Shown here: one piece after another, positions 48,722 to 61,532 of the stretch
Position numbering within the stretch: position 1 is the first letter of the stretch
Layout: each line of letters begins with the position of its first letter
Source of the DNA: Cinnamomum chago
Lineage: Eukaryota > Streptophyta > Magnoliopsida > Laurales > Lauraceae
NCBI GenBank assembly: GCA_038049695.1
Contig: CP142457.1
Location: 26,116,501 to 26,180,500 of the forward strand
Reading direction: 5' to 3'
Length of the DNA: 64,000 nucleotides
The notes under the pieces: generated by a model
Databases searched by the model: none
Seen by the model: only the letters and a program-made list of their open reading frames with translations
What the model was told of the DNA's origin: nothing
Translations under genes and position numbers: made by a program

Positions 48722-51700
48722 ATCTTATCTTTTAAATTGTTGCTAGATAGATTATCATAGATCCAAGTGGACCATTCCATGTATGGACACTTATAATATA
48801 AATATGATATATTAAAAAAAAATCAAAATACACTTTATCGGAGGATTGACACATTAAGGTCCCCTGAATCAATGGGTATGTATGAATACTCCACTTTTTG
48901 ATAGACCCAATGTGATTGGAGCCAATTTACCCTTCGTGAAACCTGTACTTCTATGTGTATCTACAGATATAACAAGCATATATAATCTGTTTAATATTCC
49001 CATACGTTTGATGTAGGACACTCACCTGATCACCATGTCATCATGCTCATTGACTTATCATTATTGGTTCCCATATCCCCACATTCTGTACCAGATTCAA
49101 GGTCTTCATCGAACTCTATCCATTTATACCACTTGCATAACCTCTCTAATATCCCTGAGGAAAGATTCATTTTAAGTACAGTTCTTTATCTCACATAAAA
49201 CATTTTAAAACCCTTGGAAGCATGGAGATTCTCAGAATTTCTATTTTGTGAAATTTAGCCTCCTTGCACGCCAAGTGGTGATGGGAGGGACTTGGCTGAG
49301 TGAGTACTTTTCCTTAAAATAATTTAAACAAAAGAAGTATATAACCCATTACTTTCACAACCAAGTTTCAAATACCCTTTTAAGGAAGTCAAACTCCTTA
49401 CGGGAGCCAATCCATTTAAAATCCAAACTGTTCAAAATGAATATCCTAATATAATGAATATCCAGAATTTTTATTATAATCATAGTTGGCCCCACTATAA
49501 AACTAAATAAATGAGCATAGTTATTAATTATATGCTCAATCATATGATACAACCAACATCTGCTTAAGAGAAAATTGAGGATTTCCCACTAAATTTGACG
49601 GAATTTATTTTAAATGACTAAGATTTTCAACAGGTGAATCCCTTGTTAGATTCCCAAAATCTTACTCTCAATGTGTTTATTTACGTAATAGGAGTAAGGA
49701 GGAGTAGGGGTAAATTCATAAATAAAGTTAAAAAGATGGAGTTAAAAAAAAAAAAAGAAGCACTATGAGATAAAAATCTACTTCTTCAAATGGGCTACAT
49801 CTTTTAAGTATTTTACTCTCCTTTTACTTCTGCAACTAAGAAAAAAAAAAAAAAAGGATAACATCAATCGATTTTTAACTCTACTCAAATAGGTCCAAGC
49901 ATGAGTGAGACACTAAAAAATCCAGAATAAGAACTCATTGTGGCTAGTACCGTTTGCGGACCACAAGTACTCAATGCGTGGAATTTCTAGGAGGCAATTA
50001 TTAAACGGATCTATAAGAACCCAACGCGTCCAGAGAGAAAAAACTTTCTTCCTCACTACAAAATCAATCCTCATCATTGAATCTTCAAGTCACTCTTCAT
50101 CACTGTCATTGAATTGCAAGCCTCATGAAGATTCAATGACAGTGATGAGGAGTGATTTTGTAGAGAGGAAGATTCTCCTCCATTTCTTAAAAAATATATT
50201 TGCCTTTTAGTAAAAAATAAAAAATAATTCAATATCATTGAATTACTCCCCAGCACTATCGTTGTTTGGGTTCTCTGGACTCGGTGTGTCAACTGGGGTT
50301 AAAGCCATGTCACGTCAGTCAATTTTTACTCTCCTTTCACTATACTTCCTCTAAACAACTACTCATCGTTGTACGGATCCATTTCTGTATGGAATTTCTA
50401 AGAACTAAATGCATCAGAATCAGTCAATGGCCATCACTCTCATTCAGCACTGTGGTTGTTTTGAGTGAAGTAAATGAGAAAAAAGTTGGAAGAATAAAAT
50501 ATAAGTGGGTTATTATGATATTTTGATTTCTTTTAAAGAAAAAAAAGTGGGTTTTTTTTTAGTAGAGAAAGAAGATTTTTTTTTAATATTTTTTAAAGGA
50601 GGGAATTTGAAAATGTATACTTTTGAGGAATTTACTCAAAAAATCCCAAAATTCAGCCATTTATCGTGAAAGGTCCTCGCAAATTATGTAGCACTAACGA
50701 GGTCCTCTCGCCAATTTTTTATATTTTTTTATACTTTTTTATGAGCTACAATAGCGTCCCCATGGGCGACGCTAGTGTCGCTCGTCAAAACATCTCCTAA
50801 TGTCTTCTTCTTCCTCTCCTCCTTTTATTTCTCCATCTTATCCATATGGAAGACTCCCATCTAACCCGCATCCAGTCGAATGGTGGGGATGCAGTCTATT
50901 GGGAGACCGCCATCTTTGTGGGTTTTTTTTTTTTTTTCCTCATTCCCTCATTTGACTCTGGTTTGAAGACTTTCATCTGTATCTATGATGAGGTTTCGTT
51001 ACTTGCTATTTATTTCATTTCTGTTTTGAAGATTTCTATTGTGGGATTTGATGGGTCTGTTTCTCCGTGATTTTCTTGAAGATTTCTTGTAAGAAGTTTG
51101 ATGGGTTTTTCCTCATTGAATCACTTGGATCTCAGAGACATCAATGGGTTTCTTTTAATCCTACTTTACAAATGATTGGAGCTGGCTCAGTCCAATAGGA
51201 TAAATGCACGTGGTGTATTCTATGAACGTAAGGTTAAGGTTTTCAGGAATCTCACTATGAAAGATTTGGGCTGGTTTTATACCACAAGCATTTTACAAAA
51301 CCAAAGTTTGGACTAAAGCAAGAAAAAGCAACAAGATCAAGTAGTAAAATACACTATAAAACATAACATAGCTTCATATTTCCCTCCTCACTTCTACAAA
51401 TCTACATGCCTTCATGAATGTTCAAAGCCCAAGTCAGATTGCTTCAATGCAGGGCAAATCCCATATGGAGAAATAGGACGAGGAGGGGGAAGAAGAAGGC
51501 ATTAGGAGATGTTCTGACTAGCGACGCTCACGTCGCCCATGGTGATGTTATCGTCGCTCAGAAAAAAGTATTAAAAATATAAAAAATTGGTGAAAGGACC
51601 TTGTTAGTGCTACACAATTTGCGAGGACCTTTCACGATATATCGCTGAATTTTGGAATTTTTCAAGTAAAATCCTTTGTATTTTTTATGTGATCATTATT

Positions 51701-52135
51701 TTTTTTAAATTTGGAGGCTTTACTTCACTCCATTCCACTAGTGAAGTTTCCAAACAGCCCAAGTGTCTAGTGATACAGCCAATATGCCACTGTTAGTCAA
51801 CCTTTTACTCTTCTTCCACTCAATTTCCTGGGGCCTACACAATAACAAACGGTAGTTTGGAAAAGAAGGAGAAGAGGGAAATTTTGTAAGCAGCCACTTT
51901 TTAGTCTTCTAAGAAAATCTGGAATGTACCGCTAAAAAGACCCACTGCTTTTTGGGTTTTTTTTTTTTTTTAATTTTTGTTAATTGTCACCAGAAGCTAT
52001 GGATATCCCCATTGGTGACTAAAGTCCAAGTATTTACCTACATGATATTCATCCTGGTTGTACGCTGGACAATTAAAATAAGTTTCTCATTTCCACGATA
52101 TCGCAAAAAACTTTATGCGGTATCAAAAATACTTT
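48722..52135. repeat. Large tandem duplication, unit 2
   Basis: The homology with unit 1 ends at caaaaatac/ttta (about 52134), exactly where MULE-like sequence begins. Unit 2 contains the MITE body and MULE at 50.4-51.8 kb. No gene is seen. Confidence 0.75.
50615..51686. mobile_element. Non-autonomous Mutator-like element with about 200-bp inverted repeats
   Basis: The element is 50624-51677 (1054 bp). Left and right arms match for about 200 bp, sharing gtgaaaggtcctcgcaaatt, gtagcactaac and aacatctcctaatg. The 9-bp flanks are GTATACTTT and GTATTTTTT (7 of 9), consistent with an old MULE target duplication. The interior holds no transposase; a short frame at 50846 is unidentified. It is inserted in a MITE of the 45.8-kb family. 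Confidence 0.8.
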
Positions 52136-53100
52136 ATAGGGGACTTTGGTCGGAGGTCCCTCAACTCCTCACTTTATTGCAAACAGTCCACAATAAAAAA
52201 ACATCTAGCCAAAGGTCCCTCATACACAATTTGGTACGTAAAAGGTCTGATTTGCCCTTACATTCATTCTGTCTTTATTAAGATAAGGGCAACGAAAGCG
52301 TTACACTCATATCGCAAAAGACTTTCGAATATTCTAAAAAAGGAAAGACACGACGAAGAAGGCGACATTCTCGTCTCTGTGGCTGCATGCAACGAGTAAC
52401 AACAGGTTAGATAAAAATTTCAAAAACTTTCATTAGATTAACTGTTTCATTGCAAGTTAGAGTTTGCATCAAAGATATCTTCGATTTCGACAAGAGGAGA
52501 TACAAGAAAGACGACATAAAAACCCTAGTTGCAGAAGACGGTTTCACAACTGCATAACTGTTTCCGAAAGCATACAAAGACAGTTCAAAATACACATTTC
52601 CATTGTAAGTTCAAAGTTTCTCACTCTTTTTGTTTGGAAACCCTATCTTACTGTTAATCGCCGATTTGAATGATTTTCTACCATTCTTTCTGCTTCCTCT
52701 TCTAATAACGAAAATCCAATCAGGAAATGGCCAGAACGAAGTCCTCAATACTTTCAGAAAGCCAGGAGCAAAAGGAACAGAGAGTTGAAGGTATCCAGAC
52801 AGATTTTTTTCTTTTTTTGGCTTATAATGTCTGTCATTTTTGTATAAATTAGAAATGTTGAACTAAATGTATAACATTCATTGCTACTTTGTCAGTTTCA
52901 AGTAATTTTATCTCAGATTTTTTTTTAAATATCTGAATTTAAGATAAATTTATCTGTGTCTTGTGCAATTTATTTGTGATCTGTATTCACTTATCTTACT
53001 CTTTGATGATATGTATCTGAGTTACTTTACTCAATACAAATTTATATTCAATTTATCTATCTTCTAAACAAACTTCAATCAATGTCTATTTGCTTTATTC
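52136..53100. other. MULE-like terminus and possible small exon
   Basis: The tract ggggactttggtcggaggtc at about 52136 resembles the end of a Mutator-like element. At 52728 a start followed by a 21-codon frame (MARTKSSILSESQEQ) meets a GT donor near 52793; this could be an alternative first exon of the PMD gene downstream, but nothing proves it. Confidence 0.35.
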
Positions 53101-53109
53101 TAGTTCTTC

Positions 53110-54170
53110 TGAAAAGATTGTATCTGTGTTCTATGTGATGTTGAATCAATGTCTCTTGATTTTAAATGAGATTAAAAGCAAGAGAGTGTGATGCTGGACT
53201 GAAAATTCAACAAGCCTTTTGTGTATTTATTGAATTTATCTGAATTTATATAAAATTTATCTGAGTTTATATCAACTTCATATGAGTTTAATATAATTTT
53301 ATCTGTATATTGTGCGATTGTATCTGTGTTCTGTGTGATGTTGAATCAATGTCTATTGACTTTATCTGAGATTAAAAACAAGAGAGTGTGATGCTGGACT
53401 GAAAATTCAACAAGCCTTTTGTGTATTTTATGAATTTATCTGAGTTTATATCAAATTTATCTGAGTTTAAGATAAATTTATCTGTGTATTTTACAATTTA
53501 TCTGTGTTCTGTGTGATGTTGAATCAATGTCTCTTGGCTTTATCTGAGATTAAAAGCAAGAGAGTGTGATGCTGGACTGAAAATTCAACAAGCCTTTTGT
53601 GTATTTCATGAATTTATCTGAGTTTATATCAAATTTATCTGAGTTTAAGATAAATTTATCTGTGTATTTTGCAATTTATCTGTGTTCTGTGTGATGTTGA
53701 ATCAATGTCTCTTGGCTTTATCTGAGATTAAAACCAAGAGAGTGTGATGCTGGACTGAAAATTCAACAAGCATTTTGTGTATTTCATGAATTTATCTGAG
53801 TTTATATCAACTTCATATGAGTTTAAGATAAATTTATCTGTGTATTGTGCAATTTATCTGTGTTCTGTGTGATGTTGAATCAATGTCTCTTGGCTTTATC
53901 TGAGATTAAAACCAAGAGAGTGTGATGCTGGACTGAAAATTCAACAAGCATTTTGTGTATTTCATGAATTTATCTGAGTTTATATCAACTTCATATGAGT
54001 TTAAGATAAATTTATCTGTGTATTGTGCAATTTATCTGTGTTCTGTGTGATGTTGAATCAATGTCTCTTGGCTTTATCTGAGATTAAAACCAAGAGAGGG
54101 TGATGCTGGACTGAAAATTCAACAAGCCTTTTGTGTATTTCATGAATTTATCTGAGTTTAAGATAAATTT
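53110..54170. repeat. 178-bp tandem repeat, about six copies
   Basis: The marker atgctggactgaaaattc starts at 53191, 53391, 53569, 53747, 53925 and 54103, giving one 200-bp and four exact 178-bp intervals. Each unit contains nested short repeats of the type atttatctgagttta. The array stops abruptly at 54170, where aggggaaactaccaaataa begins. Confidence 0.9.
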
Positions 54171-54853
54171 AGGGGAAACTACCAAATAAATCCCTGTAGG
54201 TCCCTATACCACTCATGGGGTCCCAAAAAAATCGTTTTATTGGATTAGGTCCTCAAGGGCTGTATTTGTATTTTTTTTTTGTATTTTGGCTATATGGCCG
54301 ATATCGGCCATAATCAGTTACAACCATCACGCGCTGTGGCCCCTTTCCCTTTTCATTCGACCATCACTTTCCCCCATTCCCTTTCGTCTCTCGCTGTCAA
54401 CACTCTCCCCTTTTCCAGTGGTCCCAAGCAGGTGGTCCCAAGCATCTTGGCGCCAATTTTTCGAAGGTGGCTGGCATGGAGGTACGTTTCTTCCTCATTT
54501 CAACCCTTTTTCTTTGTGCCTTGGATTTTGAATGAAGATGTGTTGTTCTAGGGTTCGGTTTGATGGCTCTGTTATTCTCTTCTTCTTCTCATCTTCATTA
54601 CCCATTGTGCAGACGTGATATCTAGATCTCCAACTTTAAATTTGACATATTGAATTGTATATGGCCGATATCGGCTATATTTTATAAATCTCCCCCAAAC
54701 GAGGCAGTTTATGAATAGCTTCTTCCGGGTTGATGCGCGTGACTTGTAGAATAATGGAGTTAGAGTCGTGGAATCTATTGTGACGCACAAATCTATTATT
54801 AAAGACCATTTCTGAGTTCCAGAAAGATATAAGCATCAAGTAAAATGATTAAA

Positions 54854-57409
54854 TGTTAGAACCAAGAGAATAGCAGAATGCTTTTGTGAAAACAGAACCT
54901 GATTGCACTAGAAAACTTGGAGAGAATTCTATGTTTATTGAATAACTCTTGTGGCTGTTAAATAGCCTTACAATGAAGATAGAAAGGAAACAACAACCCA
55001 CGATTTTACAGGACCTAGGATCGTGGAACATGACTAAGTCAGAAACAGAAAATGAAATCTTATCCCTCAAGTATCGGAGAGATTATTTGCAGGACTAAAA
55101 CTAAACCCTGAAAATAAGGAACCTTAACAGCTAGAAAGTTCCAACAATTTTATCATCCTCCCTTAAACTGAATGTCATTGCCAATAAGTTTATTCCAGGG
55201 TATTTGCAAACACCCAATGAGTCTCACATCTTCGAGAAAACTTCAAAATTCAACGGTTTAGTCATGACATCTGCAATTTGCTCCTGGGTAGAACACTGTG
55301 TTAGCTCCACTACTCCATCTTTGACCAGATCTCGAAGGAAATGAAAACGAATGTCTATGTGCTTGCTACGGCCATGCATTACTGGATTCTTCGAGAGTTT
55401 GATGGTTGAAATGTTGTCGCAGTACACCACAGTAGGTCCGGACTGCTCATGACTTAGACTCTTCAAAATTCTCCTTAACCAAACAACTTGACAAGCACTT
55501 GATGCTGCAGCAATAAACTCAGCTTCGGTGGTAGAAAGAGTAACCACTGGCTGTTTCTTTGAAGACCAAGATACTGCACTTGAATTCATCATAAAGACAT
55601 AGCCCGAAGTACTCTTTCTGTCATCCTGATCTCTGGCATAATCACTGTCCGTGTAACCAAAGAGCTCTTCACGTCCTCCCTTCCTATAAAACACCCCAAA
55701 GCACTTTTCTGTGCTGCAAGGGAAAACACCATTCGAATTGTATCCAAGCGAGCCACTGGTGCAAATACTTTTGCATAATCCACTCCATATTGTTGGCTGT
55801 ATCCCTTAGCAACTAGCCGCGCCTTATACTTGTCTACTTCCCCATGCTCATTGAGTTTTGTTTTAAAAATCCATTTCACTCCAACAGTCTTTCCTCCTGA
55901 TGGTAGATTTGTTAATTCCCATGTCTCATTTCTCTCAATTGCTTCAATTTCTTGGTTCATGGCATGTCTCCATTTTTCACTTTTCACAGCCTCTTCAAAT
56001 GTCGTTGGATCACTATTGGTGAACAAAGCTAGATGAGCTATATTCACACCTTCTTCATCGGAGAGACCTTGACCAGTCTCATAGTCTCTCATCCATGCTG
56101 GGGGCCTTCGTGTTCGGCCTTCTGGAAGTGAGTCTTCGACAGTGTCTCCTTCAAAAAGGTTGTTGTTATCGGACCCATTTTCCTCCAGTTCTTCAACTGC
56201 TTCAGACTCATCTCCATTGCTTTCCTCTTCTGTACTTGCCTTTTCTTCGACTTCCCATTCTAAATCAGCCACTATGGCTTGCTTGTGACTATCATCCCAA
56301 CTCCACTCTTGGTCTTCTTCAAAGACCACATCTCTGCTAACAATTATCTTCTTTGAAATAGGATCAAACAACCTGTAAGCTTTAGATTCTTCACTTACCC
56401 CTAGGAAGACACATTTGAGACTCTTGGCATCAAGCTTCACTCTTTTGTTGTCAGGTACATGGACATGTGATATACAGCCAAAGACTCTGAAATGCTCCAC
56501 TGATGGTTTGAGTCCATTCCAAGCTTCTTCAGGTGTCTTGCTCTTCACGACAAGAGTTGGACTTCTATTCAGCACATGCACCGTCCAATTCACAGCTTTA
56601 GGCCAAAAAGTTTTAGGAATTCGCTTCTCTGACAACATACTTCGCACCATATTCATAATGGTTCGATTTTTCCTCTCGGCAACACCGTTTTGTTGGGGAG
56701 TGTATGCAGCTGTCAATTGTCTGTGTATCCCATTCTCATTACAAAAGCTTGTGAACTCTTGTGATGTGAACTCACCCCCTCGATCTGTTCTTAGACTTCG
56801 AATGAATGCTCCTGTTTCCTTCTCAACTCTAGTTTTGTAGGCTTTGAAAGTAGCAAAGGCTTCTGACTTTTCTATCAAGAAATAAACCCAGGTTTTTCTA
56901 CTGAAATCATCAATAAAGGTGATTAGATACCTTTTGCTGCTGTTTGAAATTGGAGTGATTGGACCACATATATCAGCGTGCACCAACTAAAGAATTTTTG
57001 AAGCCCTCCATATGCTTTCTTTTGGGAATGGATCACGGTGCTGTCTTCCTACCAGACAGCCTTCACATACTCGTTGAATAGCTTTGAACTGTGGTAACCC
57101 TTCCACCATTTTCTTTTGCTGGAGTACCTTGAGTCCATTCCAGCTGAGGTGTCCATATCGGCAATGCCAAAGAGTGGCATGGTTTGTGGTTAGAGAGGAG
57201 AAACACTTTTGCTCTCTTGGTGGTGGGCAGTGAGCGAGCACAACAAACATTCTATTATGAGTCATTTCAGTTTCAATGATTAGACCTTTCTCAGGATGAA
57301 AGATCTTACATTTTCCTTGTTGAATGAGCACAGCGAGTCCCTTTTCTTGCAGCTGTCCGATGCTTAGCAGATTGTTCTTCAGTTCTGGTACAAAGAAAAC
57401 ATCAACCTG
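54854..57409 (-). mobile_element. Ty1/copia remnant, 5'-truncated, with RT deletion
   Basis: One LTR is present at 54854-55146 (TGTTGGAAC start on the minus strand), next to a polypurine tract. Coding pieces: integrase zinc region 56987-57331 (HCRYGHLSWNGL ... CEGCLVGRQ), integrase core and chromodomain-side 55740-56986 (LVHADICGPI lead, FIDDFSRKTW, RTDRGGEFTS, QQNGVAERKNRT), then RT start ([22 protein letters not shown]) to FSLAAQ. The RT core with its YVDD is deleted. The frame resumes in RNase H (55224-55694, GYTDSDYARDQDDRKSTSGY, ADVMTKPL). There is no gag, protease or 5' LTR. Sequence homology ends near 57409. Confidence 0.9.
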
Positions 57410-57848
57410 ACCTCATATTGGCTAATCCTAAGATGATAGTGGCCACAAGGGGTTCTAGCATTCGTTTGGATGTACTCTAAGTTACTACTATTACTGTGAT
57501 TCCAAAATGGTTGGCTATGAACCCTATGTATGTTTTTGGTGTTTACGCTAATTAAAAGTTATAATTTATATGGTATAATGCCATGGGTCTGTTTTCTGTC
57601 TCCAATCCATTAGTGGACAGTGGTGAGTGTTGGATGAGGACATGGAACTTTGATAGAACGAAGGTAAAGGTTTGACTAATTATTGTTCCATCCAACCTAA
57701 TTGCCTATTTCTTATGATCTTTTAATAATGACAGATACTATCCCTTTTAATAAATAGTTTTATGACAATTTTTTTTATATTTTTTCTTGAATGAATTCAC
57801 ATTCAACGTGTATGTTTGTAAGTTACCGACATTCATATTCTTTTGCAG
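57410..57848. other. Intron sequence between copia remnant and PMD exon
   Basis: No coding feature. It ends in ttcttttgcag, a good splice acceptor for the exon starting at 57849. Confidence 0.5.
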
Positions 57849-59711
57849 GAAGATGAAGGACAAGCCCCCAAGTCTCCAAAGGTTCTACTATACAACCAAA
57901 GCCTTCACGTGTCGGAGGGAATTCGGCAAGGAGAGGTATACTGTATCCCATAAAATCAATTACACATTTGAAAGTATCGATGCACATTGTTATTGGATAT
58001 ATTCGTTTTGTACTTGCTAACCACATTTGGCAATTTTTACGTTGCTAGGATTTTGGACGGCTGAGATGCATACCAACCAATCCGGACCGAAATATATGGC
58101 AGCTGACAAAACAACAAAAGGCATACGTGAGGCAGACGGGCCTCCACTACCTAGCAGAAATCGATCGCATGGTCATTGATCATGCACTAATAACTGGTCT
58201 AGTCGAAAGGTGGCGCCCGGAGACAAATACCTTCCACTTTCCGTCGGGTGAAGCAACTGTCACCCTGGAAGATGTTGCATACATCTACGGCCTACCCATA
58301 GATGGCCCACCTGTAGCTGGACGAACTTTCCCGGGGAAGTTCGTAGCGTCGGTGTGCGAGGAGGTACTTGGCATTCGACTGGAGAAGCGTGACTACCATG
58401 GTATAACAGTGAAGTTCAAGTGGCTTGAAGACAATTTTGCAGTTGCCGAACTTGAGAAAAAAAAAGAAGCATAAAAAATACAAGGATTACGAGATCCGGG
58501 CAACGCGAGCCTATCTCTTCTTCCTAGTGTCCGGTCAGATCGTTTCGCAGACTACTGGTGCCCGTGGACCGACCTACATACTAGAGCTGTTCAAAGAATT
58601 TAAACCGTATGCCTGGGCACCGGCTTGTCTCGCGAATCTGTATAGGATGTTGACCAATGCCTCTCGATGGGGTCCAGAGAAGCTAGTTGCTGTGGAAGAG
58701 GGGAAAGATAAGCAAGGTGAGCTTGAAGGACACCTGTGCAGGACGCCAACCGGGCCTCTACAGCTATTACAGGTCTTTATTCTCATAATGACTGTTAGTT
58801 TGAATTTTTAATTTAATTCGAACTAACTCTTTATTGTGATGTAATCTGGTGCAGATATGGGCTTATACAAGGATGTCAATCGGAAGGTGTCCTAAGCCAA
58901 AAGACTCGTGGCAAGGGGACATACAATTCCCACTATGCAAGACATGGATGAAGAGGTTGGCTGAAAATCCACCACTCACCTCAGTTAAGGAGGTGAGAGG
59001 ACAGTTAAACAATTTGAAAGTTGACGAGGTAAAATAAGAAATTGACTAGCTCCTTGTTCGGTGTTCGATTAAATGCATTCTATTTTACTGAGATACTGGA
59101 CTAACTGTTTCGTTGCTGATGTGTATTATAGTTCATATGGCAACCATATGAAGGGTACAGCCCAAAGTTTTTTTCAAAGGTCTCTAAAGTGGATCGCACT
59201 CTCCTACATTCGTCCACTGTTCTGATATGGTATTGGATTGTCGAGCGCCACAACACTTGGCGTGTTATGAAACAATTCGGCTCAAACAAATAGTCCCACC
59301 GCCTTTTACAATGCCGATCTTAAGACGAGAAAGGACGTTCAGGTCTGTTGTCGATTATGCGGCAACGATGGATAAGGATGTCGTGTCGTCGTGGGGAGCA
59401 AGAGTCCAGCTTGGACTTCAAGGTGAGGTTTGTGCTGCAGCTGCGTAGTCCGAAGAGTACATGGAATGGTATACGAAGAATACGTTGATGTTTATTGGTA
59501 GAGGAGAGGCAACGGAGCAGCCTGCATCCGATGTCCCTGCATCTGATGTCCCCACGGCCGAGGTGCCAGCAGAGGAGACCCGCACTGAGGATGAGCCCAC
59601 CATCCCACAGAAGCATGTATATCAATTACACCCTATAATGGACTGTTACACTAGTTCCTTGATTTTTTTTCTTCAAACTGTTGGTAATTCAATTACTTCT
59701 TTGATCAACAG

Positions 59712-61203
59712 GCTCAAGACATGGTCGCTCGCATCGAACGGAGCCTCGAACGTTCTGCACGTAGGAAAACGCCAATCGACAAGCTATCCATGTCAATTTC
59801 GAAAAAGCTAGCTAAGTTTAAGGCGGGTTTTGGGACGAATTGGGAGAACTTCTCATTCGATGGGTGCAGCAGTTCAGCGTCTGATAATGACGCAACGGAG
59901 AAGAAAATCACCATCACATTTAAGCATACCAAGAGACCTGCGCAAAAAAGCCCGGCTAAAAAGACTAAATCTGCTAAAAGAAAATCCACGGTCGAGGAAC
60001 CGAACCCCGCGAGCATAAATGCCGAGGGATCAGGTAGCAGCAGGGAACAGCCCCCGACTGAGCCAGCACCCCAGGAAAATGTTCAGACCCCACCAGTCAG
60101 CAGGAATTTGTTCGCATCCCCATTTACGGTATCCAGTGAATCTGCTATGGTGGTTGCAGCGCCATTGGCCACCCTTGAGTCATTGGTATGGAGGATCAAA
60201 CGGTTGCCCCGAATGCGCAAGATACCGTTGAAGTTTGAAGACTACACGCATGATATTGTTCGAAGCGACTACGTGTTGTCTGATGGTGACAAATTCTTCC
60301 TCAAAGGTTTTCTAGAATACTACGATGACAGGTATGTTGGTTTAGTGGTGATCATGTTAATTTGTTGGATTAAGTGCTTACGTGGGTTTGGACATATTCA
60401 CTGTTACAGGAAAGATGAGCTTGATGATGTTTGCACATTGATCAAGGCAGATGATTTGAAGAAGGTCCTTGATGAGGGAACTTGGATGGACACTAACATC
60501 ATTTATTATTACTTTGAGATATTGAGAATTGGGTGTGATTCATGCTTCATTGCCGACCCGAGTGTCTGTGTAAGTACAAACTAAACACTGGTTAGGTAAA
60601 TCCTTTATTATATGTACATTGGAACATTGTATCCACATTGATCAATTCAATGTATGCAGACTTGGTGGCGCGATAGTGGTGACACAGCCATCGAGGTAGT
60701 TTTTGGGAAGTACGGGCACAGGGTGTTGGACGCGAGGGAAGCGCGAACTCTGATATTCATTGTCTACCAGAGGTCACATTTCATATTATTGGTCGGACTG
60801 GTTGATGAGAAAAGATGGGAGTTTTACAATAGCATGGATGGCGATCGCCGATCATTTAAATATGCGCAGAAGTTTGTAAGTTTTTCTTCCTTCATGCCAA
60901 GAGTCAGTTTATCTCGAACGCGTATTTCAAACTCTTCTGTCCATTGCTGACATTTAGACCCGATGTTTTATGTAGATGGGATGGTTGGCCGAATCCTATA
61001 GCCATTTTGGGTGGAGCGACCCATTTCAATGGCCACTAGTTGAAAAGACGGCCATCCCTTGACAGAACAATATGAGTGATTGTGGAGTATTTGCAATGGC
61101 CTTTGCCACTCACTGCGTCCACCGCCTTCCCATCGCCTTTAAGCAATCAGACATGCGCTACTTTCGAAGCAAAATAGTCGTGGAAATCTTCAAACGGAGT
61201 TGA
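59712..61203 (+). pseudogene. Ulp1/C48 cysteine protease part of the same gene
   Basis: Exons 59712-60331, 60410-60569, 60660-60875, 60976-61203 join in phase. The first has a basic, low-complexity linker (KKITITFKHTKR, KKTKSAKRKS) that may be a nuclear localisation region. The protease shows TWMDTNIIYYYFEIL, the histidine in RSHFILLVGL (60777-60779), FYNSMDGD and the catalytic cysteine in NMSDCGVFAMAFA (TGT at 61081-61083). Ulp1-type proteases remove SUMO or similar modifiers. An in-frame TGA at 61060-61062, seven codons before the cysteine, would abolish activity; it looks like a CGA-to-TGA change. Normal stop at 61201. Ulp1 domains occur in MULEs (the Kaonashi type). Confidence 0.85.
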
Positions 61204-61530
61204 CAATTGAACGCTAATAGACTGGGCTTGACCCACTTGGCAGCACTCCCATGAAGAATTTGATCAGCCGGGAACTTTGAAAGTTTATTGCCTGCATGTT
61301 ATCAAATGTGAATCACTGGGCTTTATAACTCAAATTGTATAGAAAGATTGGTGGTTGTGATGTTCATTTTCATTTGTATAGAATTTGACATTCAAAATGT
61401 TTTAAATGGGTTGTATTTGGACAGAGCAGATAATATTAATGGACAGATTAGTGGTCATAATGATTGTTTGTGTTTCTTGATGTGGATTAATTGAAAACAG
61501 GCTGACTTATATAACTGAGACTATTAAAAA
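61204..61530. other. 3' flank of the PMD-Ulp1 gene
   Basis: Untranslated or intergenic. Nothing recognised apart from AT-rich sequence. Confidence 0.4.
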
Positions 61531-61532
61531 AA

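Larger units (their letters stand above)
54476..59616 (+). pseudogene. Plant mobile domain (PMD) part of a PMD-Ulp1 MULE gene
   Basis: Exons seen: 57849-57935, 58049-58772, 58855-59028, 59132-59616, all with GT-AG borders and matching phases. A possible first exon is ATGGAG at 54476-54481 with a GTACGT donor, phase-compatible. The protein shows VLLYNQSLHVSEGI, then DFGRLRCIPTNPDRNIWQL, VERWRPETNTFHFPSGEATV, EDVAYIYGLPIDGPP, RATRAYLFFLVSGQIV and VDRTLLHSS, the classic PMD (aminotransferase-like, MAIN/MAIL family) sequence. PMDs occur in host nuclear proteins that act on gene and transposon silencing, and in transposons. Breaks: a frameshift in an A-run near 58455, another near 59281, and a stop at 59446. 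The transcript continues into the Ulp1 exons. Confidence 0.85.
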
